A stretch of DNA of 64,000 nucleotides from Psychrobacillus sp. OK032 (GCF_900111345.1 NZ_FOGY01000004.1:62001-126000); one strand, 5' to 3'. Positions 49,953 through 59,139 are shown, counted from the first letter of the stretch. A program made the numbers and translations. Notes: a model not told the origin generated them from the letters alone.

Positions 49953-50652
49953 AGTAGAAAATATAGATGTATTTTACGGTAATATTCAAGCGCTTAGAGA
50001 TGTATCTATTGAAGTGAATGAAGGCGAAATCGTTACATTAATCGGGGCAAATGGTGCTGGGAAAAGCACATTGTTGAAAACTTTGTCAGGATTATTAAAA
50101 CCTAAAAATGGTAAAATTCATTTTCTAGACAAATCGATTTCTGGTAAACAAGCACAATCGATTGTAAAGGCCGGGATATCGCATGTTCCTGAAGGACGCC
50201 GTGTATTTGCCAATCTTACAGTAGAAGAAAACCTAGAATTAGGAGCATTTTTACGGAAGGATAAGGCAGGCATTCATAGTGATATGCAAAAAGTGTACGA
50301 GATTTTCCCAAGATTATTAGAGCGTAAAAAACAACATTCAGGTACACTTTCTGGTGGGGAGCAACAAATGCTTGCAATGGGCCGTGCTATAATGGCAAAG
50401 CCAAAGCTAGTCTTACTAGATGAACCATCGATGGGTTTAGCTCCTTTAATGGTTAAAACAATCTTTGAAGTAATTAAAGATATAAACCGCGATGGTACAA
50501 CCGTTTTATTGGTCGAACAAAACGCAAACATGGCACTGTCGGTAGCGAGTCGTGGGTATGTAATCGAAACGGGCAAAGTCGTTCTATCAGGCGCTGCGGG
50601 AGATTTACAAGCAAGTGAAGAAGTACGCCAAGCCTATTTAGGTGGGCATTAA
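49939..50652 (+). CDS. livF: Branched-chain amino acid ABC transporter ATPase LivF (copy 2)
   Basis: This 237-residue paralogue of the protein at 44087 has GANGAGKSTLL, LSGGEQQMLAMGRAI and LVLLDEPSMGLAP identical. Seven residue differences are seen by eye (among them ITIE to VSIE, EFLN to HFLD, IGDI to IKDI). It overlaps livG by 14 bases and is the last gene of operon 2. Confidence 0.95.
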   Translation: MAMLKVENIDVFYGNIQALRDVSIEVNEGEIVTLIGANGAGKSTLLKTLSGLLKPKNGKIHFLDKSISGKQAQSIVKAGISHVPEGRRVFANLTVEENLELGAFLRKDKAGIHSDMQKVYEIFPRLLERKKQHSGTLSGGEQQMLAMGRAIMAKPKLVLLDEPSMGLAPLMVKTIFEVIKDINRDGTTVLLVEQNANMALSVASRGYVIETGKVVLSGAAGDLQASEEVRQAYLGGH

Positions 50653-50684
50653 TAAAGAAAAGTGTATGTTAGAGGAATACAGCC

Positions 50685-50730
50685 TAAGTTCGCGACGAGC
50701 TTGCGCAGAAGCTGGAACGATACTGAATAT
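50685..50730 (+). repeat. Family B remnant (B6) after livF copy 2
   Basis: CTAAGTTCGCGACGAGCTTGCG then AAGCTGG in continuous sequence equals the two ends of the longer array after livF copy 1, without the hairpins in between. Confidence 0.65.
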
Positions 50731-50761
50731 AAAGGTTATATTTTCTTATATTTTAAAAGAA

Positions 50762-50801
50762 GACTTTCACTAAGTTCTAGTAACTTGGTGGAAGTTTTTT
50801 T
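50762..50801 (+). terminator. Terminator of liv operon 2
   Basis: GACTTTCACTAAGTT and AACTTGGTGGAAGTT pair with G-T and one mismatch, followed by TTTTTTT; a copy of the operon 1 terminator. Confidence 0.85.
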
Positions 50802-50942
50802 ATACTTTTAGAAATTATAAAATCTATGGCATGTGGATTATTTTCCCCGAACAATATAGAGTTCACCTTTTTATATGGAGCTTCATATAGGAATAATGCC
50901 TTCAAAAAACTCTATTAGATGAACGCTATCATTTCTGTTCAG

Positions 50943-51220
50943 TTGGACGCTTTCCACGGGCATAGCTTCGGGCAACAAGATGTTGGTCACAAAAGCGTTG
51001 AGGCCCACGGGATGTGGGTCATGCAATCGTTGCCGTAGGAAGCGGCGAACTTAGATTGCCTTCCTTTTGATGTGGCGAACTTAGCCTTCGTTCTTCTGGT
51101 GAGACAGATGGAGCAATCACAACGTACGCGTAAGCGGCGGTAATGGCTCATCGCTCCCCTCGCTAAAAAGCGTCCGCCCTGCAGCAAAATCCTAGCGGAA
51201 GCTGTTTTGTTACGCATTTC
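50943..51220. repeat. Chimeric Family A locus 5 with embedded Family B cassettes
   Basis: In the 686-base gap between liv operon 2 and the diguanylate cyclase gene. The left end GGACGCTTTCCACGGGCATAG is Family A reverse. The right end GGCTCATCGCTCCCC...AAGCGTCCGCC is Family A forward. Between them, on the minus strand, lies a Family B cassette in the same three-hairpin format as the ppx-ppk copy: CCGC/CGGC, CCCACA-TCC-CGTGGG and CCAACA-TCT-TGTTG, plus the start of another. The rest of the gap shows the operon terminator and nothing else recognisable. Confidence 0.75.
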
Positions 51221-51338
51221 TTTTTGTGATATATCTCATATATAATTAGTTTTTTATTGTAAAATTATTTGATTGAGAAGGAAATACAAAAGTTCAAATG
51301 CTATAATAATTTGGAATGCTTTTTGAAGGGGAAATCAA

Positions 51339-52883
51339 ATGAACAAAACACTTAAATTTTGGATACTCACACTGACTACTTTTACAATGATAGCTATTTT
51401 AAGTAGTTCCCTTTTTTCTAGTTATCTAGTAACGAAAAAAAGTTTAATCGAAAACTCATTAGAGCAAAATGAAATGTATGCGCTAAAATTAGGGAAAATG
51501 TCTGAAGAAGTTTTTAAAGCAATGGAAGCAAACCTAGAAGCGAGAAAACCAGATGTAATTGCTCATATCGATAACCCGAAGGAACTAACTAGAATATTAG
51601 ACCAGTTACTAATAAGTGGGAAAAATTTTAATTCGCTTTCTGTTATTGGAAGTGATAGCATCGCAATAGCAACATCGCCGAACGTAGGAATCTCTGGTAA
51701 TAAAATTGAATCTCCAGGAGTAGTGGAAGCACTTCGCAAAAAAGAAAGTTTTATTTCGAAACCGTATAAAGCTATAACGGGTCGACTTTTAATACTTGTG
51801 TCTACACCATTGTTTGATGAATCAGATACATATCTTGGCATGTTAAATGGTACTATTTATTTACAAGAAGATAATTTCATTCAAAATATTTTGGCGGAGC
51901 ATTTTAGTGAAGATGGTTCCTATGTTTTTGTAGTAGATGAACAAGGCACTTTAATCTATCATCCAGACAAAAAAAGAATAGGTGAAAATGTAAGTGAAAA
52001 TAACGCAATTCAAAAAATAATGAATAAAAAAAATGGAGCTCAAGAAATATATAACACACAAGGAACACATTTATTAGCTGGATATTCATATATTCCCGAA
52101 AGTAAGTGGGGTGTCGTTTCTCAAACTCCTTTTGAAAGTAGTCTACAACCTCTAAACGGGATTATGACAAAAATGTTTATTTACTCGTTGCCATTTGTTA
52201 TTCTATTTTTTGTGTTAGCCTATTTATTATCGGAAAAACTTGCTTCACCTTTGAAAAAGTTGGCGATATCTACCATGAATTCTTATGTAGAAGATGTATC
52301 TGTGGATAAAATAAAAATTTCAACTTGGTATTTCGAAGCAAAACAACTGACGGAAACTATTGATAATTATCGAAAACTACAAGAGGAAGAAGTCGCGAAT
52401 TTTAAGAATCAGTCGATGACAGATCCGCTTACGGGATTGAAAAATAGAAGATATTCTGAGTTATTATTCGCTGATTTATTGGAACAAAATAGTTCATTTT
52501 CTATAATTAGCATTGATATTGATCATTTCAAAAGAGTGAATGATGAGTATGGACATCAAATAGGCGACGAGACATTACAATTTTTAGCGAGCAAAATGAT
52601 GTCAATTGTTTCGGATAATGATGTTTGTGTCCGACTTGGTGGAGAAGAGTTTGTTATGATTCTGCCAAATTACTCATTAGATGAGGCATTTAATCTAGCA
52701 GAAAAGTTTAGAAATGAAATAGAAATGAGTGTCCTTCCGATGAACAGAAAGATGACAATTTCCGCTGGAGTTGGGGAGTATAAAGCAAATAAAGAAAGTG
52801 TGAGTGAACTCTTAAATCGAGTTGATGAGGCGTTATATGTAGCCAAATCTGAAGGAAGAAATAAAACAATTATTTCTCCTTGA
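51339..52883 (+). CDS. Membrane-bound diguanylate cyclase with extracellular Cache sensor
   Basis: This 514-residue protein has a membrane helix at about residues 7-30, an extracellular double-Cache-like domain to about 275 (DEQGTLIYHPDKKRIGENV and LLAGYSYIPESKWGVVSQTPF are typical), a second helix (FIYSLPFVILFFVLAYLL) and a C-terminal GGDEF domain. The active site reads LGGEEF near residues 433-437, so cyclic di-GMP synthesis from GTP is expected. The inhibitory RxxD motif nine residues upstream is replaced by SDND, so product inhibition at that site should be lost. GAAGGGGAAATCAA precedes ATG 51339. Confidence 0.92.
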   Translation: MNKTLKFWILTLTTFTMIAILSSSLFSSYLVTKKSLIENSLEQNEMYALKLGKMSEEVFKAMEANLEARKPDVIAHIDNPKELTRILDQLLISGKNFNSLSVIGSDSIAIATSPNVGISGNKIESPGVVEALRKKESFISKPYKAITGRLLILVSTPLFDESDTYLGMLNGTIYLQEDNFIQNILAEHFSEDGSYVFVVDEQGTLIYHPDKKRIGENVSENNAIQKIMNKKNGAQEIYNTQGTHLLAGYSYIPESKWGVVSQTPFESSLQPLNGIMTKMFIYSLPFVILFFVLAYLLSEKLASPLKKLAISTMNSYVEDVSVDKIKISTWYFEAKQLTETIDNYRKLQEEEVANFKNQSMTDPLTGLKNRRYSELLFADLLEQNSSFSIISIDIDHFKRVNDEYGHQIGDETLQFLASKMMSIVSDNDVCVRLGGEEFVMILPNYSLDEAFNLAEKFRNEIEMSVLPMNRKMTISAGVGEYKANKESVSELLNRVDEALYVAKSEGRNKTIISP

Positions 52884-52884
52884 A

Positions 52885-52928
52885 AAAGAAGTTTTTCTCG
52901 CTGATATGGCGGAAAAACTTCTTTTTTT
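52885..52928. terminator. Terminator between diguanylate cyclase and the small membrane protein gene
   Basis: AAAGAAGTTTTTC and GAAAAACTTCTTT pair around a 14-base loop, with T runs usable in both directions between convergent genes. Confidence 0.88.
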
Positions 52929-53296
52929 TACTTATTTTTCTTCATGACATACAAAATACCTTCTACTATTAATCCTATTACTAAACCAAAAGAAGTAAGG
53001 ATGAATAACGATAGAATTCCGACGAGATCACCAAATTCTTCTGTTCCTTTTAGAAATGAACGAAATAATTCAATGAATCCAATAGCAAGACCTATCGTAA
53101 ATATGTAAAATCCCTTATGTAATTTAAATGTTAACAAGGCACCAGCTATTGCGCCGACAGCAATTGAAAATGCAGCAAAAGCGACGAAGTTGATGATGAC
53201 TAAATCTTGACCAAGTACATATTTTACACCTAAAATAAGTAAAAACATCGATAAAACAATTATAATACCAGCAATTTTATTGTAATTTTTTAGCAA
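52928..53296 (-). CDS. Uncharacterised four-helix membrane protein
   Basis: This 122-residue protein has four hydrophobic segments (IAGIIIVLSMFLLILGV, LVIINFVAFAAFSIAVGAIAGALLTF, FYIFTIGLAIGFIELF, LVGILSLFILTSFGLVIGLIVEGILYV) and a basic tail KKNK. I do not recognise a named family. The start is TTG 53296, after GAAGGGAACCC; no in-frame ATG occurs before the first helix. It is alone between convergent and divergent neighbours. Confidence 0.7.
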   Translation of the reverse strand: MLKNYNKIAGIIIVLSMFLLILGVKYVLGQDLVIINFVAFAAFSIAVGAIAGALLTFKLHKGFYIFTIGLAIGFIELFRSFLKGTEEFGDLVGILSLFILTSFGLVIGLIVEGILYVMKKNK

Positions 53297-53384
53297 GAGG
53301 GTTCCCTTCTTTCTCTTAACTAATCATACTGGAAATCTTTTATTTTTCCAACTACTGAATAAATCACCGAAAGGAATGATATGA

Positions 53385-53831
53385 ATGGCAGAACATTATT
53401 TTCATCTAAAAGCAAATTGGCCAGGAAATCGAAATGATGTAGGGGAAATACATGCAGATCAATTATCTACAAAAGTATCAATACCAAAGGAAATGGACGG
53501 TCCGGGGATTGGAACAAACCCAGACGAAATGCTTCTAGGAGCAGCTGCGACTTGTTATATTATTACGCTTGCTGCAATGCTGGAACGTAGTAAAATTGTT
53601 AAGCATGCACTTGATATGGAGTCAACCGCAGTAGTAGATGTCACGAACGGCGTGTTTACATATAAAAAGATTATTCATCGTCCATTGATTGTCATTGACA
53701 ATGAAAATGATCGAGCAATAACTGAGAAACTAGCCAAAAAAGCAGAAACATCCTGTATGATTAGCCGTGCAATAAAAGGAAATGTCGAAATTCAACTGGA
53801 ACCAACTATCTCAATTCATTTGGAAAAGTAA
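53385..53831 (+). CDS. OsmC-family peroxiredoxin
   Basis: This 148-residue OsmC/Ohr-fold protein has the two redox cysteines at 57 (GAAATCYIITLA) and 124 (AETSCMISRAI). It should reduce organic hydroperoxides using a dithiol donor. The sequence looks like the SACOL1771-type subgroup rather than Ohr or classical OsmC. AAAGGAATGAT precedes ATG 53385. A terminator follows, so it is a single-gene unit. Confidence 0.87.
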   Translation: MAEHYFHLKANWPGNRNDVGEIHADQLSTKVSIPKEMDGPGIGTNPDEMLLGAAATCYIITLAAMLERSKIVKHALDMESTAVVDVTNGVFTYKKIIHRPLIVIDNENDRAITEKLAKKAETSCMISRAIKGNVEIQLEPTISIHLEK

Positions 53832-53838
53832 AATTTAT

Positions 53839-53872
53839 AAGCCCTTTGACTTGGTCAAAAGGCTTTTTTTCA
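53839..53872 (+). terminator. Terminator of the OsmC gene
   Basis: AGCCCTTTGAC-TT-GGTCAAAAGGCT with one bulge, then TTTTTTT. Confidence 0.85.
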
Positions 53873-53960
53873 TACTCAGTAAATTATAAAGTAGATGTAT
53901 TCCACTATTTAGAAAAAATGCGTAGCAAATAGTACTGCTAAGATTTATCATGGAGGCAGT

Positions 53961-54475
53961 TGATTTCCGCTCCAGGCGGACGCTTTCCGCGGGCATGACT
54001 TCAGCCTCCTCATCGCTTCGCTCCTGCGGGGTCTTCAGCTCATGCTATTCCCGCTGGAGTCGCCGCCTTGCGCTTCAATCAACAAAATGTGCTGACTAAT
54101 TAGTATCTTAGCTTAATATAGTCACCGCATTAAATCCAATTCTTCAAAGAAAACTCTAATAAATGGATGAATGTAATAAATTTACCATTGAACATTTCAA
54201 CTTGATCTAACAGATGCTATGAGTCCGGTAGCTTATGTAATGTGTATTAAATAATCTTCACTAAATCACTGATAGGAGGATGTTGATAGACTTATTGCTT
54301 TATTCGATTCAGCTATTTATTAGTTAGCAAGCAAGCTCCACTCATTTTCGCAGCAGGCGGCGACTCCAGCCGGATGAGTGAGACAGATGAGACATCACAA
54401 CGTACGCGTAAGCGGCGGTGATGGCTCATCGCTCACCCGGCGGAAAGCGTCCGCCTGCAGCGAAAATCATAGCGG
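53961..54475. repeat. Family A repeat locus 3: inverted pair between convergent genes
   Basis: The 744 bases between convergent osmC-like and hlyIII-like genes contain no credible gene. The left unit (53961-54080, reverse) carries the GCTGAAGACCCCGCAGGAGC inner subtype. The right unit (54345-54475, forward) carries the other, GATGAGTGAGACAGATGAG ... CATCACAACGTACGCG ... GATGGCTCATCGCTCACCC. Both have the same shell, GGCGGCGACTCC and GCGGAAAGCGTCCGCC. The spacer of about 265 bases is AT-rich. Confidence 0.8.
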
Positions 54476-54575
54476 TAACCTTATAGAGCTTTTTAAGAAG
54501 CATTATTCCTATACTGACTACATCCCCGGAGTCTTGGAAAACAAGATACACATAAAGGTCACTTACGTTTTTTAA

Positions 54576-55223
54576 TCAAATCACATATACAAACACACAG
54601 ATAAAATGACTAATAGTCCCAAATAAAATGAAAATATGAAAAATCTCATGGAACCCTAACTTCTTGATGAATGGAATATTTGGTTTTACACCATAAATAA
54701 CTCCACCGATTGTATAAAAAATTCCTCCTAATATTAGAAAGAAGATACCTTGTGTACCAAGCACTGCCGCAAGCGGAGAAGCTAAAAAGACAATGATCCA
54801 TCCCATTCCAATATATAAAGCGGTAGAAACCCATCTTGGGCAATTGAACCAAATCATCTTAAACAATATACCGCTAATTGCCATAATTGAGATAATACTA
54901 AACAACATAAAACCAGTAGTACCTTTTAATGCGACTAAGCAAAAAGGTGCATATGTACCTGCTATTAATAAATAGATCATCGAATGATCCAATCGTCGTA
55001 ACCGATGAATCACATGATCTTTTGCTATGACCATATGATAAGTTGCCGATGATGCATACAATAAAATCATACTCACACCAAATATAACGAGTGCAGTAAT
55101 CGTTAAACCTGATGCATCTAGTGCAGTTCCTTTTACAATCATTGCGATTAAAGCGAAAACACCAAGAATTGCGCCAAAAAGATGTGATAATCCATTAAAT
55201 GGTTCTCTTATATACTTCTCCAA
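54576..55223 (-). CDS. Hemolysin III family membrane protein (PAQR/YqfA type)
   Basis: This 215-residue protein has seven membrane helices. It has the family features EPFNGLSHLFGAILG, SATYHM (with the conserved Ser/His), RRLDHSMIYLLIAGTYAPF with the Asp, and the C-terminal HEIFHIFILFGTISHF with two His. These His, Asp and Ser residues coordinate zinc in related PAQR proteins. Bacterial members were named for haemolysis but probably act in membrane lipid homeostasis. The start at 55223 is preceded by GGGGGTATTATATTGG, a weak site. Confidence 0.88.
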   Translation of the reverse strand: MEKYIREPFNGLSHLFGAILGVFALIAMIVKGTALDASGLTITALVIFGVSMILLYASSATYHMVIAKDHVIHRLRRLDHSMIYLLIAGTYAPFCLVALKGTTGFMLFSIISIMAISGILFKMIWFNCPRWVSTALYIGMGWIIVFLASPLAAVLGTQGIFFLILGGIFYTIGGVIYGVKPNIPFIKKLGFHEIFHIFILFGTISHFICVFVYVI

Positions 55224-55357
55224 TATAATACCCCCGTAACAACAAGTAGTTTTTATAACTACTTAAAATAATATACTCATCTCAATAGATAGTCAAATGT
55301 TTACTGAAAACTCTTTTTGCGATACGATATTAACAAGTTAGCAACGGAGGAATATAC

Positions 55358-55927
55358 ATGAACAAATCAGATGAACTCGTAAACAGACTTGGACTTGACG
55401 CAACGATTCATGCGGAAGAAATACCAGATATCGATCTATATATGGATCAAGTTATTCAATTATTTGTTTCTAAATTTGGTCCAACCCTACGAAATGATGA
55501 TGAAAAAGTATTAACAAAAACAATGATTAATAACTATGCGAAAGGAAAATTATTTATCCCGATCAAAAATAAAAAATATTCCAAGCAGCATATTATGTTA
55601 ATTAACTTAATTTATCAATTAAAAGGGGCATTATCTATTAATGATATTAAGACAACTATGGATCCTATCAATGAAAAAATAGGTAAGGATGATTTTAATT
55701 TAGAAGATTTTTACTCGTACTCAGTCGCATTACAACAAGGCAATGCCCAAAGTTTTTTAGCAGAAATGAAAGCGCATGAGCAAGAAATCGACCAGTTTGA
55801 AATTGGAGATGATTTGAAGCACTTACTGTTTATCACGTCACTTGCAAGTATGAGCAATGCATATCGAAAGGCAGCAGAACTATTAGTGGATGACTTAATA
55901 GCGGGTAAAAAGGAGCCTAAAAAATGA
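55358..55927 (+). CDS. DUF1836 domain protein
   Basis: This 189-residue soluble protein matches the DUF1836 pattern, with DIDLYMDQVIQLFVSKF, KTMINNYAKGKLF and KKYSKQHIMLINLIYQLKG. The first half resembles a MerR-like or winged helical DNA-binding arrangement, so it may be a regulator; this is not proven. AACGGAGGAATATAC precedes ATG 55358. The last four bases overlap the amidohydrolase start. Confidence 0.83.
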   Translation: MNKSDELVNRLGLDATIHAEEIPDIDLYMDQVIQLFVSKFGPTLRNDDEKVLTKTMINNYAKGKLFIPIKNKKYSKQHIMLINLIYQLKGALSINDIKTTMDPINEKIGKDDFNLEDFYSYSVALQQGNAQSFLAEMKAHEQEIDQFEIGDDLKHLLFITSLASMSNAYRKAAELLVDDLIAGKKEPKK

Positions 55928-57441
55928 AAATACTTTGGACAGACGGACCTATTTTTACAATGGATGTTAGTGGAGAACAAGTAGAAGCTGTGTTAGTGGA
56001 AAACGGAAAAATTATTCAAACCGGAACGAAAGATCAATTGTTGCATCTAGCGGATCAAATCCATTCATTACAAGGTGCTGCGATGTACCCGGGCTTTGTA
56101 GATAGTCATATTCACTTAATCGGTCATGGGGAAAAATTAACCTATTTAGATTTATCCACTTTTTCTTCTATTCAAACAATCGTGTCAGCAGTAGCCCAAC
56201 ATGTAAATAAAGGGGAGTGGTATGTTGCAGAAGGTTGGAATGATAATAAGTTAGTAGAAGGTCGTCCAATCACTTGTAAAGATTTAAATGAAATGAAAGA
56301 AACACCTGTTGTCTTAAAAAGAATTTGTAGGCATGTTCTAGTAGCAAATTCAAAGGCAATGGAGTTAGCAGGAATTACAAAAGACACACCGAATCCTATA
56401 GGCGGTATTATCGGAAAAGATGAGCATGGCAATTTGAATGGACTATTTTATGATGAAGCACAACAATTAATTACGTCCTGTATTCCAGCAGTAACAACCG
56501 ATTATTTAAAACATGTCATTCAAGCAAGTGTTACCGATTTACAATCAAAAGGACTAACGGGAGTGCATACAGAAGACATGGCATATTATGGTCCATACAC
56601 TGTTCCACTAGAAGCATTTCGCCGAACAATAGGAACAAGTTTTCGAACCCATTTGCTTCGACACCACGAAGTATTTGAGCAAATGCAAGGAGAAGAGCCC
56701 ACGGATTTTATCGAGTTTGGTGCAATGAAAATATTTATCGACGGGTCACTTGGAGGGCATACGGCTTTACTTTCTGAAGATTACTCAGATTCTCCTGGAA
56801 ACAAAGGAGTTGCCGTCCATGATAAGAAAAAGTTAGAGAATCTCGTAAAACTAGCAAGAAAATATAATGAAAATATTGCGGTACACGTTATAGGTGACAA
56901 AGCAGTAGAGATTATTCTAGATTTAATTGAAAATTATCCAGCGCCAGTTGGTAAAAAAGATAGACTAATTCATGTGAATGTACTTACAGAAGATTTATTA
57001 AATAGAATGGCTAAATTACCGGTAGTCTTAGATATTCAACCAATGTTCGTACCATCCGACTTTCCATGGGTTATCGATCGTTTAGGAAAAGAGCGTTTAA
57101 CTTGGGCGTACGCTTGGAAAACTTTATTAGAAAAGGGCTTTGATTGCTCAGGAGGTTCTGATTCACCAATCGAGCTTGCTGATCCATTGCTTGGGATGGA
57201 TGCGGCAACCAATAATGTACACTTGCCAAATCAGGAACTAACAGCATTTGAAGCAATTTCATTATTTACAACTGGAAGTGCAAGAGCAATTGGAAAGGAG
57301 CATGTCCGTGGCAAGATTCTGAGTGGTTATGATGCTGACTTTACAATTGTCGATCAAGTGTTAACAAAGAAGACATTTGTCACGTCGAAAGTATTACAAA
57401 CGATTGTAAATGGAGAAATTGTTTTTAATAGAAAAAAATGA
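55924..57441 (+). CDS. Metal-dependent amidohydrolase, YtcJ-like
   Basis: This 505-residue amidohydrolase-superfamily enzyme has the metal-binding motif FVDSHIHLIGHG near residue 58, the YtcJ-type DGSLGGHTALLSEDYSD, AVHVIGDKAVEIILDL and GSDSPIELADPL with the final Asp. The substrate is unknown; relatives act on cyclic or exocyclic amides. It overlaps the DUF1836 gene by four bases (ATGA), so both are translated together. Confidence 0.88.
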   Translation: MKILWTDGPIFTMDVSGEQVEAVLVENGKIIQTGTKDQLLHLADQIHSLQGAAMYPGFVDSHIHLIGHGEKLTYLDLSTFSSIQTIVSAVAQHVNKGEWYVAEGWNDNKLVEGRPITCKDLNEMKETPVVLKRICRHVLVANSKAMELAGITKDTPNPIGGIIGKDEHGNLNGLFYDEAQQLITSCIPAVTTDYLKHVIQASVTDLQSKGLTGVHTEDMAYYGPYTVPLEAFRRTIGTSFRTHLLRHHEVFEQMQGEEPTDFIEFGAMKIFIDGSLGGHTALLSEDYSDSPGNKGVAVHDKKKLENLVKLARKYNENIAVHVIGDKAVEIILDLIENYPAPVGKKDRLIHVNVLTEDLLNRMAKLPVVLDIQPMFVPSDFPWVIDRLGKERLTWAYAWKTLLEKGFDCSGGSDSPIELADPLLGMDAATNNVHLPNQELTAFEAISLFTTGSARAIGKEHVRGKILSGYDADFTIVDQVLTKKTFVTSKVLQTIVNGEIVFNRKK

Positions 57442-57498
57442 AACTTTTTGTCTCTTCCTATCGTAAATTAGAAAAAGAAGAAAGGAGTTCGATATTGC

Positions 57499-57807
57499 AT
57501 GCAAAATACAGGATTAAAAGTTCTACTACATGCAAGTACTTGGTTCGCTCCATTTCTAGTTCCCTTTATCTTGTACTTGGTCGTGGATGATGACGAGATT
57601 AAAAAGCTTTCTATACAAGCGGTGCTATTTCAGCTCGTGATGTCGGTACTAATTACCGTCTCTATATTATTAATTATTTTATTAATTGGTATCCCGATGG
57701 TCATTATTTTTGGTATAATGGCATTTGTTGTTCCAATTATCGGAATAATTAAAGCGATTAATGGAGACGAGTTTGACTATCCGATTGTTGGCTCTTGGAT
57801 TAAATAA
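57499..57807 (+). CDS. DUF4870-like small membrane protein
   Basis: This 102-residue protein has three hydrophobic segments and the pattern KVLLHASTWFAPFLVPFILYLV, DEIKKLSIQAVLFQLVMS and IIGIIKAINGDEFDYPIVG, which is that of DUF4870/Tic20-like small proteins. AAAGGAGTTCGATATTGC precedes ATG 57499. coaW follows after 27 bases. The function is unknown. Confidence 0.82.
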   Translation: MQNTGLKVLLHASTWFAPFLVPFILYLVVDDDEIKKLSIQAVLFQLVMSVLITVSILLIILLIGIPMVIIFGIMAFVVPIIGIIKAINGDEFDYPIVGSWIK

Positions 57808-57834
57808 GTCTCCTATTATAAAAGGGGAATTTGT

Positions 57835-58656
57835 ATGACTACTAGAATTGGCATTGATGCAGGTGGAACGTTAACGAAAATAGCTTATTGGGATGAAAAA
57901 AAAGAAATGTCCTTTGAAAGTTTTCTTTCATCCGATTTTAAAGCAGTAAAGGATTGGCTTGATTCAAACCACTCGTTAGCTTCTATCTGCCTCACTGGTG
58001 GTCGAGCAGCACAATTAAAAGAATATCTTTCTTCGATAAATGAAATCCCTTACATAGTGGAATTTGATGCGACGATGAATGGAGTCATGTATCAACTAAA
58101 AGAAGAAGTCATTACTAGTGAAGCCGCAATTATTGCGAATATTGGTACGGGAACATCTATACATATTATGCAAGGTGAAATACATAGTCGTATAGGGGGA
58201 ACTGGTGTAGGAGGAGGAACCCTCCTTGGTTTAGGATCCGCTCTAACAGGTATTCAAAATTACAAAAATATAATTGAACAATCTAAATTAGGAAATCGAG
58301 CATCTGTAGATATTTTAGTGAGTGATATATATCAAAATAATAAACTTCCAATAAAAGGTTCTTTAACAGCCAGTAATTTTGGTGGGGTTGCGCTAAAAAC
58401 AAATGATGTTAGAAACAGTACAGATTTGTTAGCTGGAGTGCAGGGGATTATTGGAGAGGTAGTTGCTACGCTATGTATTCAAGCGGCTGACGCACACCAA
58501 GTAGAAGATATCATTTATATTGGTTCCACATTAGAAGAAAATGAATTATTACAAAAAATAATTGAATCGTATACAATTTTAAAAGAGAAAAATCCAATCT
58601 TTTTGGAACAGCACGGATATAGTGGAGCGATTGGTGCATTGTTAGAAAATAAATAA
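57835..58656 (+). CDS. coaW: Type II pantothenate kinase
   Basis: This 273-residue kinase of the actin-like fold has phosphate loops [15 protein letters not shown] and [11 protein letters not shown], and [17 protein letters not shown]. It carries out the first step of coenzyme A synthesis (ATP plus pantothenate). Type II enzymes occur in staphylococci and some bacilli and are poorly inhibited by CoA. AAAGGGGAATTTGT precedes ATG 57835. Confidence 0.92.
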   Translation: MTTRIGIDAGGTLTKIAYWDEKKEMSFESFLSSDFKAVKDWLDSNHSLASICLTGGRAAQLKEYLSSINEIPYIVEFDATMNGVMYQLKEEVITSEAAIIANIGTGTSIHIMQGEIHSRIGGTGVGGGTLLGLGSALTGIQNYKNIIEQSKLGNRASVDILVSDIYQNNKLPIKGSLTASNFGGVALKTNDVRNSTDLLAGVQGIIGEVVATLCIQAADAHQVEDIIYIGSTLEENELLQKIIESYTILKEKNPIFLEQHGYSGAIGALLENK

Positions 58657-58742
58657 AAAGAATTAGGTATAAGTGTTGCATTATAGGAGAGCGCGTGTTA
58701 TATTTAAAGAGGATTATTTTTGTTCGGTTAGTTAGTAGGTGG

Positions 58743-58805
58743 CAACACTTTTACTTAACAGTGTTGAGCAAGGATAGTAACAAAATGTGTGCGAAAATTG
58801 CACAC
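58743..58805 (+). promoter_or_regulatory. Two hairpins in the cold-shock gene leader
   Basis: CAACACT and AGTGTTG pair around TTTACTTAAC (58743-58766). GTGTGC-GAAAATT-GCACAC (58787-58805) ends one base before the AGGAGG ribosome site. Such leader structure is common for cold-shock mRNAs and could control translation by temperature. Confidence 0.5.
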
Positions 58806-58820
58806 GAGGAGGAAACACAC

Positions 58821-59021
58821 ATGGAACAAGGTAAAGTAAAATGGTTTAACTCAGAAAAAGGATTCGGATTCATCGAGCGCGAAGGCGGAGACGACGTATT
58901 CGTACACTTCTCAGCTATCCAAAGCGAAGGTTTCAAATCTCTTGACGAAGGTCAAGAAGTAACTTTTGAAATCGAGCAAGGCCAACGCGGTCTTCAAGCT
59001 ACTAACGTAGTTAAAGCTTAA
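58821..59021 (+). CDS. Cold-shock protein
   Basis: This 66-residue OB-fold protein has both RNA-binding motifs, [14 protein letters not shown] and [10 protein letters not shown]. It binds single-stranded RNA/DNA and melts mRNA structure in the cold. GAGGAGG lies 8 bases before ATG 58821; a longer frame from 58695 runs through the leader and is rejected. A second cold-shock gene is on the other strand at 60873. Confidence 0.95.
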   Translation: MEQGKVKWFNSEKGFGFIEREGGDDVFVHFSAIQSEGFKSLDEGQEVTFEIEQGQRGLQATNVVKA

Positions 59022-59038
59022 TTTTAAACCTAAACTTT

Positions 59039-59069
59039 AACAGGCTCTCTTAGGGGAGTCTGTTTTTTT
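59039..59069 (+). terminator. Terminator of the cold-shock gene
   Basis: AACAGGCTCTC-TTAG-GGGAGTCTGTT with T-G pairing, then TTTTTT. Confidence 0.85.
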
Positions 59070-59139
59070 GTGTAGAAATTTAAACAACTATGACATGTGG
59101 ATAACATCCTCTTCACAACAAATGGTTTGACACTGTTTA

